A stretch of 64,000 nucleotides of DNA from an uncultured Dysosmobacter sp. (GCA_934565855.1 CAKTIO010000003.1:186001-250000); one strand, 5' to 3'; shown: positions 1 to 9,314, counted from the first letter of the stretch. Numbers and translations are program-made. Notes: generated from the letters alone by a model not told the origin.

Positions 1-761
1 ACTACGGTCTGCTTCATTTTTCCGGTGGTGACCATTGCAACGCACCGCTTGGCGGAGAGCATGATCTTAAAGCCGATGGTCAGCATGAAGGGGTCTACCC
101 GTTCATACAGACCGCCATAGGTCCGCTCGCTCTTTAGAATCACAGTGTCCGGATTTTTCAGCGTGATCCGGGTCTTGGAGGCGGCGTATTCCTCCACCGT
201 CAGCTTGAAGAAGGGAGATTCTGGGGATTCGTTGGCAGCGACCAGCCCCATAAAGCCAACGCCAGCCCACACGGTATCGATCCCGCCCAGCTCTTCGCAT
301 TTCCGGTCGGTGTAGTCCATGTCTTCAATGCGCGGCCAGATGCGCTGCTCCTCCGGCACGTTCAGTTCCGGATCAATACGCCCGTAAAAACGGGCAAGCA
401 TCCGTCCCTGACAGCTGCGGGGATCATCCATAATGGGATAGGGACGGCACTGCCAGTCCAGAATTTCGTCCATGTGGAATACATACAGATTTTTCAGGCT
501 GATGCGTTCCTTGTTGACACGGGCGATGAAGGTGCGGTATTGATCCTCCGGACCGGAGGGGAGGACCCATTTGGTGATTTTTCCGGCGGCGTTGTTGGCG
601 ATGATTTCATCCGCCATCATATTGCCCACCAGCTGTGCGACCTCCTGACGGGTGTCCCGCAGGATCAGGTTGATTTTGCGGTCCGGATGATTGACCAACT
701 CCTCACGGGGAATGCGGCACCATGCCTCCTTTTCGGCACGGGAGATCTGATAGCAGTACAT
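1..761 (-). CDS. NagB-like glucosamine-6-phosphate isomerase family protein (C-terminus beyond window)
   Basis: The 253 codons visible match the NagB/6-phosphogluconolactonase family. A conserved 'YVFHMDE' stretch lies near residue 95, where NagB has its catalytic Asp, and 'GGIDTVWAGVG' near residue 165 aligns with the 'GGIDLFLGGIG' region. The next part is odd: NagB enzymes read G-x-G-x-D-G-H-I-A-F-N-E, but here it is 'GVGFMGLVAANE', so the Asp and His of the catalytic relay are replaced by Met and Leu while the Glu remains. The fold is therefore clear but deaminase/isomerase activity is doubtful; it may act on another sugar phosphate or be regulatory. The start at 761 has an AAGGAGGA site five bases upstream and a consensus promoter (870-898). 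The frame stays open at base 1, so the C-terminus is missing. Confidence 0.75.
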   Translation of the reverse strand, partial: MYCYQISRAEKEAWCRIPREELVNHPDRKINLILRDTRQEVAQLVGNMMADEIIANNAAGKITKWVLPSGPEDQYRTFIARVNKERISLKNLYVFHMDEILDWQCRPYPIMDDPRSCQGRMLARFYGRIDPELNVPEEQRIWPRIEDMDYTDRKCEELGGIDTVWAGVGFMGLVAANESPESPFFKLTVEEYAASKTRITLKNPDTVILKSERTYGGLYERVDPFMLTIGFKIMLSAKRCVAMVTTGKMKQTV

Positions 762-869
762 AGGCTCCTCCTTAATAAAATCCCAGAACGGGCGTTTTCT
801 GCCGGGGAAAATACAGATTCAAAATAGAAAATATATATTATTACAATGCTTATAATAATATATATGATA

Positions 870-898
870 ATAATATTATAGGGGAAGAGGAATGTCAA
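870..898 (-). promoter_or_regulatory. sigma-A type promoter of the NagB-like gene
   Basis: Read on the minus strand, TTGACA (893-898) is followed after 17 bases by TATTAT (870-875). The DNA around and below it (about 825-885) is almost pure A/T, unlike the coding DNA nearby. Position and direction fit the gene starting at 761. Confidence 0.6.
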
Positions 899-950
899 TA
901 CCTGTGGCGCGGGTCCTTCCGTATTTCTTACAAAAATCAGGGGATAACAG

Positions 951-988
951 TAAAAAAGTCCCCCGGAAGCCTGTAGGGCTTCCGGGGG
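951..988 (-). terminator. intrinsic terminator of the GGDEF-EAL gene
   Basis: A perfect 12-bp stem (CCCCCGGAAGCC at 960-971 with its complement at 977-988) is followed on the minus strand by a T-run (951-957). It sits 20 bases past the stop codon at 1008. Confidence 0.9.
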
Positions 989-1007
989 AAAGGTGAATGA
1001 AAGGGAA

Positions 1008-4000
1008 TCAGTGAGGCGTTCTGTTGTGAAAATTGGAGATCAGCGTCAGTGCCGCCGGATTGACGGCGTCCGGAACAGCGGAGGGACGCGCCAGGTAAAA
1101 GCCCTGCAGCAGGTCCACGCCCAGCTCCAGCACCTTCTGCACCTCTGCTGCGGTTTCCAGACCCTCCGCAACGATCTGCATTCCCCGGCGGTGGGCATAG
1201 TCCACGATGCCTGCGACGATCTGCTGCTTATCCACATCAATGTCGATATCCCGGACGATGGACAGATCGACCTTGATATAGCGGGGAGACAGCTCCAGCA
1301 GGGATTTCCCGTTGTTGTAGCCGCTGCCGTAATCATCCAGCGCAAATGCCCCGGAGTCGCCCAGCATGCTTCGCTTGATCTCCAGCGCGTGAAGATCCAG
1401 ACCGTCCTCCTCAGTGATCTCAATGACCATTTGCGGCAGCAGGTCAGAGTATTTCTGAAGGAACTCCTGAGATTCCTCCGGAGAGAGATTCTGGTTGGCA
1501 ATGGAGTTGATGAACAGCAGCTTGCTGCCGGAGATGTGCCCGTTTTTCTGCAACGCCTGAAAGGCTTCCGCGGAGTGGAACAGGGTGATCCGTTCAATCT
1601 CATGGAGACAGTCTTCCTCCCGCGCCAGCTTCATCACGGCGGTGGGCGTGTGCAGCGTGGGCAGATCTACGCGCATCAGGGCTTCAAATGCCAAAATCTG
1701 TCCGCTGTGAGCGGAGACGATGGGCTGGAAGTGATAGGTGACCAATTCCTCCTTGATAAGGCGGTGGAACTCGTTTCGGCTTTGCAGCGCATAAGCCTCC
1801 TGATTATATACACCCAGGTCAAATTCACCCAGCGCACCCTTTTGAGAGTGTTTTACCTGATACATGGCGAAGTCCGCGTATTTTTTCATAGTGCTGAGGG
1901 TGGTGCAGTCCTCCGGATACCAGGAGATGCCGCCAGAGATGCTGATGCGCAGCTCCCGTCCGCTGGGCAGCTGAATGGTAGTGCGGTTCAGTGCGTCCTG
2001 AACATGCTGAACGGCTTTTCGGATCTCCTCCTGACTGGAGTAGCCATAGAAGAACAGGTTGAATTCATCGCCGGAAATCCGGGCGCACAGCGTTCCCGGC
2101 GGACAGTTTACAGCGAAGCAGCGACCGGTTTCCCGGATGTACTGGTCTCCCCAGTCATGTCCATAGGTGTCGTTGGTATGCTTCAGATTATCCAGGTCCA
2201 GCATCATCAGGGCGGCATGCTTCAGCCTTTCCGGTGTCCGGAACAGCGCTTCACATTCCCGCTGGAATGCCCGGCGGCTGTATAGACCAGTCAGGGAATC
2301 GAAGTCCCGTTCATGCTCAATGCGCAGCTTTTCCAGCGTGGTGGAGGTGACGTCCTCCACCAGTCCCACCTGTGCAGAGGCTTCCGAGGTGGTCTCGATC
2401 CGCAGATAACGGCTTTCCCCATTGGGCAGGGGAATGTGATACAGCTCCGCGCCATTGGACGCGGGCTTGTGGGTGTAATGGATGTCCAGATTTTGCAGGA
2501 TATCCCGGAACTGCTGCACAGTCAATGTGGATGGATCGACATGAGAGATCCCCAGCATGGGAAGCAGGTTGTCCGTTACATAAATTCCCTCGGGAGCGGT
2601 TCGCAGCTCATAGCCGCCAATCTCCACGCTTGCCATTTCCATGATCCGCAGGAATTTGGTGGAGGAGTCCAGGATATCCCGGCTCAGCTGCGTGATGGCG
2701 GAGGAAAACTGGTCCAGCTCCCGGATCCCGGTGGGGGAGAGGGTGGGGATATAGCTGCGGTGTTCCTGGGCATCGGCAACCTCTTTGGACAGCTTGGAAA
2801 TGGGATGCGCCAGATTCCGTGCCGCGAAAAGACTGGTGAGCAGACCGGTCAGCAGCGTCAGCAGGATGCACAGAGCCAGCAGCTGCATGACGTGATGGGA
2901 GAAGGCATAGAGCTGGTCTTCGGAAACGGTGCCGATCAGCAGCCACTGTTCGCTGGAAAAGGGTGCGTTGCGGTTATACAGCGTCAGGGGGACAGCGGCG
3001 GCGTGATAGACCGTATCGGCGGTGCTGATCTGATAGCCGCCGTGCCGGTCCGGTGTCAGAGTGAACGAGGAGGGAAGCTGCTGCACAGCGTCCGCGCCGG
3101 AGGTGCAGGCGATCTCCTGAATCTGGATGGAGTTCCCGGATTCCAGCGGGTGGTGCGCCACGGCAAGCAGATAGTCGCCGCTTTGGTTGTTTTGCAGCTC
3201 GTTGTAGGGAAGAATGGATTGCAGATAGCTGACCAGCATTTCCACGCCGACCACGCCGTAAACCGTTCCATTGGACAGAATCAGTGGGACCGAATAGGAA
3301 ATGGTGGGGTGATCGTCTCCGGAAAGCGTATAGGGTGTGGTGGTCCAGTGACCGTAATCCGATGGGGACAGCTGCCCGCCATCTACCCATGCCGCCTGAA
3401 ATACAGGATAGAAGAATCCATCGTCCTTCAATGCCTCATAGCGGACCGTGGGAGCCCAGACCTTGTCTGTGGTGATTCCCAGGGATTCCACCATCTGAAT
3501 GGGAGAGCGGAGCAGCTGCAGGTCAGAATAGCGCTCGGAGGGCGGCGAAGCCGGGTCCAAGTCCCGGATATAGAGACAAGGAAGGGTATCCGATTCCGAG
3601 CGCTGGTTCAGGTCGTGGGTGTTGATGACAAGGAAAACTCCGGTGACAGAGTTGTTCCGCAGGGTGGACAGCAGCTCCTGACTGACCGCCTCCATCAGCG
3701 GCAGACAGTTGTCGTTGCTGCGGTCCAGCGTTTCCAGCTGGATGGTTCCGTCCTCCAGCAGCTCCTCCCCCTTGGAGGTGATGGAATCCTCCAGCAGCGT
3801 CAGATCCTGATTGGAGATCATGGTGCTTTCCAGATAATTCTGACGGTTTTCCACCTGCTTTTGCAGAATGTCAATGGCGTTCTGGTTGAGCTGATCGATC
3901 ACATTGGTCATATACAGGCTGCCTGCCAGCAGAAGCAGCTCTGCCGCCAGTGCTGTCAGCATTGCCAACAGGATCGTTCGGAAAATCGGTTTTCCGGGAA

Positions 4001-4028
4001 TGTGTTTTGCAGCTGCTCCGCTTTTCAT
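1008..4028 (-). CDS. membrane c-di-GMP enzyme: extracytoplasmic sensor, HAMP, PAS-like, GGDEF and EAL domains
   Basis: A 1006-residue inner-membrane signalling protein. Transmembrane helices lie near residues 14-40 and 378-402 and bracket a Cache-like extracytoplasmic sensor; a HAMP-like linker and a PAS-like region (about 465-565) follow. The GGDEF domain (about 570-735) keeps 'DLDNLKHTNDTYGH' and the active loop reads SGDEF, usually tolerated for cyclase activity. The EAL domain (about 745-985) has 'FEALMR', 'DDYGSGY', 'KVDLSIV', 'AEGLET' and 'QGFYLARP', so phosphodiesterase residues look present too. It could make, degrade or switch c-di-GMP levels; the sequence does not decide which. A GAGAGGAG site precedes the start. 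It lies 48 bp after a secreted solute-binding protein gene, so the two are probably co-transcribed and the binding protein may present a ligand to the sensor. Confidence 0.9.
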   Translation of the reverse strand: MKSGAAAKHIPGKPIFRTILLAMLTALAAELLLLAGSLYMTNVIDQLNQNAIDILQKQVENRQNYLESTMISNQDLTLLEDSITSKGEELLEDGTIQLETLDRSNDNCLPLMEAVSQELLSTLRNNSVTGVFLVINTHDLNQRSESDTLPCLYIRDLDPASPPSERYSDLQLLRSPIQMVESLGITTDKVWAPTVRYEALKDDGFFYPVFQAAWVDGGQLSPSDYGHWTTTPYTLSGDDHPTISYSVPLILSNGTVYGVVGVEMLVSYLQSILPYNELQNNQSGDYLLAVAHHPLESGNSIQIQEIACTSGADAVQQLPSSFTLTPDRHGGYQISTADTVYHAAAVPLTLYNRNAPFSSEQWLLIGTVSEDQLYAFSHHVMQLLALCILLTLLTGLLTSLFAARNLAHPISKLSKEVADAQEHRSYIPTLSPTGIRELDQFSSAITQLSRDILDSSTKFLRIMEMASVEIGGYELRTAPEGIYVTDNLLPMLGISHVDPSTLTVQQFRDILQNLDIHYTHKPASNGAELYHIPLPNGESRYLRIETTSEASAQVGLVEDVTSTTLEKLRIEHERDFDSLTGLYSRRAFQRECEALFRTPERLKHAALMMLDLDNLKHTNDTYGHDWGDQYIRETGRCFAVNCPPGTLCARISGDEFNLFFYGYSSQEEIRKAVQHVQDALNRTTIQLPSGRELRISISGGISWYPEDCTTLSTMKKYADFAMYQVKHSQKGALGEFDLGVYNQEAYALQSRNEFHRLIKEELVTYHFQPIVSAHSGQILAFEALMRVDLPTLHTPTAVMKLAREEDCLHEIERITLFHSAEAFQALQKNGHISGSKLLFINSIANQNLSPEESQEFLQKYSDLLPQMVIEITEEDGLDLHALEIKRSMLGDSGAFALDDYGSGYNNGKSLLELSPRYIKVDLSIVRDIDIDVDKQQIVAGIVDYAHRRGMQIVAEGLETAAEVQKVLELGVDLLQGFYLARPSAVPDAVNPAALTLISNFHNRTPH

Positions 4029-4076
4029 TCCGCAGACTCCTCTCTTCTTGTTCCGTGCGCCGCTGGTATGCGGCAG

Positions 4077-5519
4077 TTATCCCTCGAATTCCTGTAAAGC
4101 AGGCAGGGTGCTTGCATACCAGGCTTCAAAGTAATCGTCAGAGAGAAATTCAGCGGAGGCTTCCTCAAAGGATTGCCCCTGCGCCATGCGGTCTACCACG
4201 GCAGCACGGTCTGCCTTGGTGCAGTCGCTCAGGTTGTATTCCAGAATCGACCGGGCGCTCAAAGCGTTGGGGAACGCTGGAGTGGTGTAAAGAGAGCTGC
4301 TGTTGATGGTGGAAACGGCGGTGGACAGCACCTGCTCCATCGGAGAGCTGAGGTCCAGACCGCTGCTGCGGATGGCGTCCATATTGTTGCCGGCGGTGGT
4401 GACGGGCAGATAGCCGGAGCCGACAGAGAAGGCAATGTTATGCTCCGGTGCGGTGAACCATTTCAGGAATTCCACACTGGCGCGGACCTCTGCGTCGGAT
4501 GCCTTGGTGACGATCATTCCGGCACCCTGCTGAACGGCGTAGTTCTCTCCGTTCTGGAAAACCGGGCAGGGCAGGACCAGACGCTCAATATCATGAGCAT
4601 CAGAATCATCGGTCACGACCTGAGAGGGGAAAAAGGTGGAGCTGGAAGAAGAGCCGATGTAGCCGAGAATGGTTCCGGTTTTCACATCATCGCTGCGGAA
4701 TTTTCCGGAGGCGGCGACATAGCCCTTCAGGAAGGGAACATAGAAGTTGTCCCACAGCTGGCGGATGACATCCTTATCAAAGTTCAGGACCATCTTGCCG
4801 TTCTCCACCTGGAAGATGGAGCAGCCCAGCTGCTTGGCACCGATCAGAAAGTAGTTTGCCATGGCGTCCCGCCCGATAAGAGCGCGCCCATCGTTGGGCT
4901 GCGCAGTCTGACTGTCTGTCCAGTTGTAGTATTTTTCCGCGGTGGAAATGACGCCTTCAATGGTTTTCAGATCGTCATAGGTAGCGCCGGTGGCAGCGGC
5001 GAACGGCTCCCAGTCCGTCTGGTTCAGGAACAGCACTTCGGTGGACTTTGCCACAGGGAAGATTTTTATGCTGCCATCACCGGAGAAGTCGCCCTCTGCC
5101 AGATAGTTGGCAATGTATTCGCTGCGCTCTTCTTCCGAGAGGTAGCCGCTAAGGTCCTCGACCTGTCCCATCTGATCCAGGGTATAGGCGGTATCGGCAT
5201 AGGAAGAGCAGATGTTGGGCATGGGGTCCGCGCCGACCTTACCCTCTGCGGCGGCAAGAACGTTCGTCTCCAAATCGTCCACACTGCCCTGGCTGTAGCT
5301 TTCCACGGTGATCCCCTTTTCCTGACCGGTGGTTTCGTTGAATTCATCCACCAGACGGTTAAAGGATTCCAGCTGGTCGCCGTTATAGTAGTTCCAGACT
5401 GTAATGGTGACCGGCTCCGTTTTGGCGGTGGGGGAGGCGGACGCGGCACCGCATCCGGTGGAGAGAACCAGAAGCGCAGCGGCGCTCAACAGGCTCAAGG
5501 AACGTTTCCAATATCTCAT
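4077..5519 (-). CDS. extracellular solute-binding lipoprotein (ABC family 1 type)
   Basis: A 480-residue protein with a lipoprotein signal peptide: Arg/Lys start, hydrophobic core, lipobox LSTGC with Cys23 as the lipidation site. The mature part begins 'VTITVWNYYNGDQLESFNRL', typical of family 1 sugar/oligosaccharide-binding proteins, and carries the usual late 'FLKWFTAPEHNIAFS' stretch. Such proteins normally feed an ABC permease, but no permease or ATPase gene is nearby. Instead the only co-directional neighbour is the GGDEF-EAL sensor 48 bp downstream. I infer a sensory rather than transport role, as in other binding proteins that dock on membrane receptors; this is not proven by sequence. 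AAAGGA precedes the start by eight bases and a promoter lies at 5574-5602. Confidence 0.88.
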   Translation of the reverse strand: MRYWKRSLSLLSAAALLVLSTGCGAASASPTAKTEPVTITVWNYYNGDQLESFNRLVDEFNETTGQEKGITVESYSQGSVDDLETNVLAAAEGKVGADPMPNICSSYADTAYTLDQMGQVEDLSGYLSEEERSEYIANYLAEGDFSGDGSIKIFPVAKSTEVLFLNQTDWEPFAAATGATYDDLKTIEGVISTAEKYYNWTDSQTAQPNDGRALIGRDAMANYFLIGAKQLGCSIFQVENGKMVLNFDKDVIRQLWDNFYVPFLKGYVAASGKFRSDDVKTGTILGYIGSSSSSTFFPSQVVTDDSDAHDIERLVLPCPVFQNGENYAVQQGAGMIVTKASDAEVRASVEFLKWFTAPEHNIAFSVGSGYLPVTTAGNNMDAIRSSGLDLSSPMEQVLSTAVSTINSSSLYTTPAFPNALSARSILEYNLSDCTKADRAAVVDRMAQGQSFEEASAEFLSDDYFEAWYASTLPALQEFEG

Positions 5520-5573
5520 GAGAAAAATCCTTTCTTTGTCTTTAACGGGGAACCGGACAGTTATATTTTACTT

Positions 5574-5602
5574 ATTTTACCACGCTATATCCCATACATC
5601 AA
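5574..5602 (-). promoter_or_regulatory. promoter of the solute-binding protein / GGDEF-EAL operon
   Basis: On the minus strand TTGATG (5597-5602) and TAAAAT (5574-5579) are 17 bases apart, 55 bases upstream of the start codon. Confidence 0.55.
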
Positions 5603-5654
5603 GGGAAAACGGGGAAATCCCCCTTTTTCGGAGGGGGGGTACCATACCATCTAA

Positions 5655-5694
5655 ATAAAAAACAGCCGGAACCACTCTACAATGGTTCCGGCTG
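5655..5694 (-). terminator. intrinsic terminator after the OCD-family gene
   Basis: A 12-bp stem CAGCCGGAACCA (5663-5674) pairs with 5683-5694, and on the minus strand a T-run follows (5655-5662). It ends the gltS-type/opine dehydrogenase/OCD operon. Confidence 0.9.
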
Positions 5695-5728
5695 CAGGCG
5701 TCAGGGAATGTATGAAAACGGTGGAAGC

Positions 5729-6751
5729 TTACTCCCAGAAAGCCAGCTTGGTGCCGATTCCCTCTTTTAAAGCCCTGTGGTAGCAGCGGGTAGTAACGGC
5801 AAGGTCCAGAATGCCGGTGCCAACAGCGTTGAAATAGATGATCTCATCGTCATTTTCCCGCCCCTTTTTTTCACCGATCAGGATCTGCCCCAGCTGGGCG
5901 TCGATGTCCTCGTCCTTGATCAGACCATCCTTCCACATCAGGGCAACGGTGCTGATCATGCGGTGCTTGATGGTCTCCCAGTTGTCCACCACGATTTTGC
6001 CTGCTTTCTTTACGCAGTCATAGGTGACCTCGAAATCCGCCATGTTCATGACCAGAGCGCCCTTTTTCAGCCAGCTGGCTTCCACAAAGGGCTCATTGGC
6101 AAGGGTGACGCAGATGATGATATCGCTGTCGCAGATGGCGTCCTTGGGCTGATCGACCACGGCAAACTCTACGTCGGGGTATTTGACGGAGGATTCCTCC
6201 ACAAAGCGCTGGGAGCTTTCCGGACGGATATCGTAGACGTAGACCTTTCGGATACCGGGGCGAACGATCATGGCAGCTTCCAGCTGGGTGCGCGCCTGCG
6301 CGCCTGCACCGCAGATGGTCAGCACGGAAGCATTTTCCCTTGCCAGCAGCTTCATGGCAACGCCTCCGGAAGCGCCGGTGCGCTTGGCGCTGACCTCGGT
6401 GCCGTCAGCAATGCAGACGGGCAGCTTGGTGTCCGGGTCATTCAGGATCACGGTTACGCTGGCGCGGGGCAGACCCTTCTTGTAGTTCATGGGACCGCTG
6501 CCGATCCACTTGATGCCCGCCATGGCGTATTCGCCGCCGATGTAGCCAGGCATGGCGTTGATGCGTCCATAGATGTTTTCATCCTCGGCGGTCTTACCCC
6601 AGCGCATGGGAAGCTTTCCCGGTGTGATAACGTCACCCTGCTCCACCAGAGTATAGGCGCGCTCTACATCGTGGATGGCGGCAGGCATATCGCCAACGCC
6701 AAGCTTTTCCATGTCCTTGTTGTTCAGAAACAGAATATCCACCTTACTCAT
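5729..6751 (-). CDS. ornithine cyclodeaminase / mu-crystallin family protein
   Basis: A 340-residue Rossmann-fold enzyme of the ornithine cyclodeaminase/mu-crystallin family. The substrate region 'ADGTEVSAKRTGASGG' and the NAD(P)-binding motif 'ICGAGAQARTQLEAA' are both clear. Members range from ornithine cyclodeaminase to alanine dehydrogenase and imine reductases, so the exact reaction is open. It starts at 6751 because AAAGGAAGGA lies ten bases upstream; an in-frame upstream ATG at 6781 has no such site. The stop codon of the opine-type dehydrogenase is 20 bp upstream, so the two are co-transcribed. Together they suggest metabolism of an N-substituted amino acid (opine) or of an imine/amine intermediate derived from one. 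Confidence 0.85.
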   Translation of the reverse strand: MSKVDILFLNNKDMEKLGVGDMPAAIHDVERAYTLVEQGDVITPGKLPMRWGKTAEDENIYGRINAMPGYIGGEYAMAGIKWIGSGPMNYKKGLPRASVTVILNDPDTKLPVCIADGTEVSAKRTGASGGVAMKLLARENASVLTICGAGAQARTQLEAAMIVRPGIRKVYVYDIRPESSQRFVEESSVKYPDVEFAVVDQPKDAICDSDIIICVTLANEPFVEASWLKKGALVMNMADFEVTYDCVKKAGKIVVDNWETIKHRMISTVALMWKDGLIKDEDIDAQLGQILIGEKKGRENDDEIIYFNAVGTGILDLAVTTRCYHRALKEGIGTKLAFWE

Positions 6752-6771
6752 GCTGAAAATCCTTCCTTTCT

Positions 6772-7878
6772 TTATCCGCAAGCGCTTTCGCGCTCTCCGG
6801 TCTCAAAATAGTGGGCAACCTGCGGCAGGCTCATCCCCTCAATGCCCAGGCTCTTTGCGCAGCGTCCCTGCTGGCGGAAATCCCGCTGGTAAATGGCGCT
6901 GGTCAACTGGATCACGGCGTCGATATTGGGAGTGGGAACTCCGGCAGTCCTGCCCAACTCCGAAATGGGGACCAGACTCATGGGAACGTCCTCTGTGACA
7001 TAGCGGGCGTCTATGGTTTTGGGAGCCATGATGTCTCCGTAAGCCTGATTGTGCTGAAGCAGCTCATACAGGCTGGTGCCGTAAGTATCATAGGACTGGC
7101 GCAGCCATTCCTCCGCACTGAGAACGTGAACACCATAAGCCTCTGCCACCGCCATGCGCTCCTTGTCAATGGCTTTCACCAGAACGGCAACAGAAGGGGA
7201 GATGCCGTCCCAGTAGTAGCGGTAGCCCTTGGGGTCGCTCTCGATCCGCCCGATGTTCAACAGAACGGGGGAGGGGTGGAATAGCGCGCCGATATTGGAC
7301 AGACTGGTTTCCAGACAGTTTTTGGCAGGGATGAACTGGGGATAATAGGGATTCAAAAGGCTTAGGACCTGCCGGGTGTGCTTTGCGGGAAAGGCACCCA
7401 ACTCCACCTCCTTTTTGACCCCATAGATCTCCACAGAGGAGGGACCAGTCTTGCGGCAGGAGTAGATCAGGGTTTGCGTTTCCGCAATGGTGATATCTGC
7501 CGTGCAGCCCCTGCTGCGGATGGTGTTTAAGAACTCCAACGCACCCCCGGTGCGTCCCGGATTCAGGACGACCACCTGCCCATCGGTCAGAGCGCCGCAG
7601 CAGGCTTCCGCGATCATTTTATGAGTGAAGGACGGCGTGACTACCATGATGAGATGGACGCCGTGAATGGCTTCTGCTACATCCTCTGTGACCATTTCCA
7701 GCGGGTGGTGTGTGGTTACACCATTCTGGATCAGGTCGATGCCTCCGGCTGCCTGTACGCCCTCCAGATACTGGGGGAACAGGTCGCACAGGCGAATCTT
7801 TACGCCCTTTCCAGCAAGGTATGCGGCAATGGCTGTCCCGCCGTTGCCCGCGCCAATGACTGCAACTGATGTTTCCAT
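6772..7878 (-). CDS. NAD/NADP octopine/nopaline dehydrogenase family protein
   Basis: A 368-residue protein with an N-terminal Rossmann motif 'VIGAGNGGTAIAAYLAGKG' (residues 7-25), the central 'VVTPSFTH' region, and a C-terminal opine-dehydrogenase domain with 'LSNIGALFHPSPVLLN', the family's conserved Asn/His signature. These enzymes reductively couple an amino acid to a 2-oxo acid, or the reverse. The start at 7878 is preceded by GGGAGGGA; the frame extends upstream without a good site. It is the middle gene of a three-gene operon, 54 bp after the symporter and 20 bp before the OCD-family gene, so its substrate is likely imported by the symporter. Whether it makes or breaks an opine cannot be told from sequence. 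Confidence 0.85.
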   Translation of the reverse strand: METSVAVIGAGNGGTAIAAYLAGKGVKIRLCDLFPQYLEGVQAAGGIDLIQNGVTTHHPLEMVTEDVAEAIHGVHLIMVVTPSFTHKMIAEACCGALTDGQVVVLNPGRTGGALEFLNTIRSRGCTADITIAETQTLIYSCRKTGPSSVEIYGVKKEVELGAFPAKHTRQVLSLLNPYYPQFIPAKNCLETSLSNIGALFHPSPVLLNIGRIESDPKGYRYYWDGISPSVAVLVKAIDKERMAVAEAYGVHVLSAEEWLRQSYDTYGTSLYELLQHNQAYGDIMAPKTIDARYVTEDVPMSLVPISELGRTAGVPTPNIDAVIQLTSAIYQRDFRQQGRCAKSLGIEGMSLPQVAHYFETGERESACG

Positions 7879-7931
7879 AGTGTAAAATCCCTCCCAGAAT
7901 TCATCAATTCGTATTTCGAGTTGGACAGGAG

Positions 7932-9314
7932 TTAACGCTGCTGCATGCGTGCGTTTTTGTTCCAAAAGAACAGACGCAGCAGTATCAGAATGGCAATGGA
8001 AGCGGCGCAGAGGACCAGACCGGCTTTCAAAGCACCCATGCTCTGGATGATGTAGGGGTACATCGTGGTGACCAGACCGCCGCCGATGAAGGGACTCATA
8101 AAGGGGCAGTCCAATGCGTAGATGGAACCGGCATCCGTCTTCATCCTGGGATCAGCGGTGCGCAGAAGCATGTAGCCCACAGCAGCAACACCGCAGAATG
8201 CACCAAAACGGATGATGCCCTGTTCAAACCAGCAATCGGAGAAGATGCGGGGGCTGAGCCAGAAGAACCATACAAGCATGAACAGTGTAACTGCAATAGA
8301 GGTAATCAGCAGCGGCACCCAATAGGCAATGACTACGGGAACCTTGATGGAAGCCATTGCGCCCACCACCAGAATTTCTAAAGCCATGCCCTGAATGCGC
8401 TGGAAGATGGCACGGTCAAACAAATCCTTTAAAGAAGTGCGCATGACAATGGAATTGATGATCCAGCCGCCAATCATAGCAAAAGGGAACAGGGGCAGAC
8501 CCGCGTAGCCGAAAATTTTGCCAAAAGCCCAAATAATGATGCGTCCGATGAGAATCGCAAAACCAATGACTCCCATGTGGAAAGCGAACGGCTCCACCAC
8601 ATCCTGGCTGATAGTCATGTGGGCGGCGGGAGAGCGTTCTTCCTCTGCATAGACCTCCTTGACATCGCTGGCGGTAGCGGGCTCTGTCAGAACCTTGGTA
8701 TACCTTTTGCGTACGCCGTAGTTGATCAGGAACATGCCTCCGAAAATACCGACCAGCAGACCGATGGTTGCCGTTGTAGGAGCCAGTGCCGCGCCGTCTG
8801 CCCAGTTCAGCATAGTAGGATCCTCAAATACCGTTGCCATACCGCTGGCTGTGCCATGTCCGCCGGCGAAGCCGATTTCAAACAGGGAACCGAATAAAGG
8901 ATTGATGCCGAATACAGGAGTTAACAGAAATGCACACAGCAGACAGGGAATGCCAACCTGCATAAAGCTGTTGGACCACAGCCAGCCAAGACCGGCGACA
9001 GCGTCCCGGATCATGCCTTTGTCTGTTTCTCCCTTTTTAACGCCCAGCAGCATACAGGAGAATACGATGGTGATCATGGGAGTGGGCAGTGCACCGATGC
9101 TGGACATCATGTCAGCAGGAATGACCTTCAGTGCGTAGGGACCCAATGCCAAACCAATAAGACCTGCCAGCAGGGACGCTGGAATGAAGGCTTTCCGAAG
9201 GAAGGATATCTTCAGGCGGATCAGAGTGGCAATCAGGAGCAGGAGACCCACGACTGCCACATATAAAAGCAGGTTATTCATGGTGCTGCTGGCAATTTTT
9301 TCAACAGGTATCAT
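7932..9314 (-). CDS. GltS-family sodium/glutamate symporter-like permease
   Basis: A 460-residue polytopic membrane protein with about ten hydrophobic helices. The motif GGHGTA at residues 151-156, with 'FGSLFEIGFA' before it, identifies the glutamate:Na+ symporter (ESS/GltS) family; the C-terminal half has the second repeat ending 'CPFMSPFIGGGL'. It is longer than typical GltS (about 400) because of a charged loop near residues 210-235. The start has AAGGAGGAAC eight bases upstream. It leads the operon with the opine-type dehydrogenase and OCD-family enzyme and is divergent from an RpiR regulator. Specificity may be glutamate or a related amino acid/opine rather than glutamate itself. Confidence 0.85.
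   Translation of the reverse strand: MIPVEKIASSTMNNLLLYVAVVGLLLLIATLIRLKISFLRKAFIPASLLAGLIGLALGPYALKVIPADMMSSIGALPTPMITIVFSCMLLGVKKGETDKGMIRDAVAGLGWLWSNSFMQVGIPCLLCAFLLTPVFGINPLFGSLFEIGFAGGHGTASGMATVFEDPTMLNWADGAALAPTTATIGLLVGIFGGMFLINYGVRKRYTKVLTEPATASDVKEVYAEEERSPAAHMTISQDVVEPFAFHMGVIGFAILIGRIIIWAFGKIFGYAGLPLFPFAMIGGWIINSIVMRTSLKDLFDRAIFQRIQGMALEILVVGAMASIKVPVVIAYWVPLLITSIAVTLFMLVWFFWLSPRIFSDCWFEQGIIRFGAFCGVAAVGYMLLRTADPRMKTDAGSIYALDCPFMSPFIGGGLVTTMYPYIIQSMGALKAGLVLCAASIAILILLRLFFWNKNARMQQR

Noticed and set aside
993..2285. Long plus-strand frames across 1-4 kb and 62.1-63.5 kb
   Set aside because: Antisense to well-supported minus-strand genes and without recognisable protein features.
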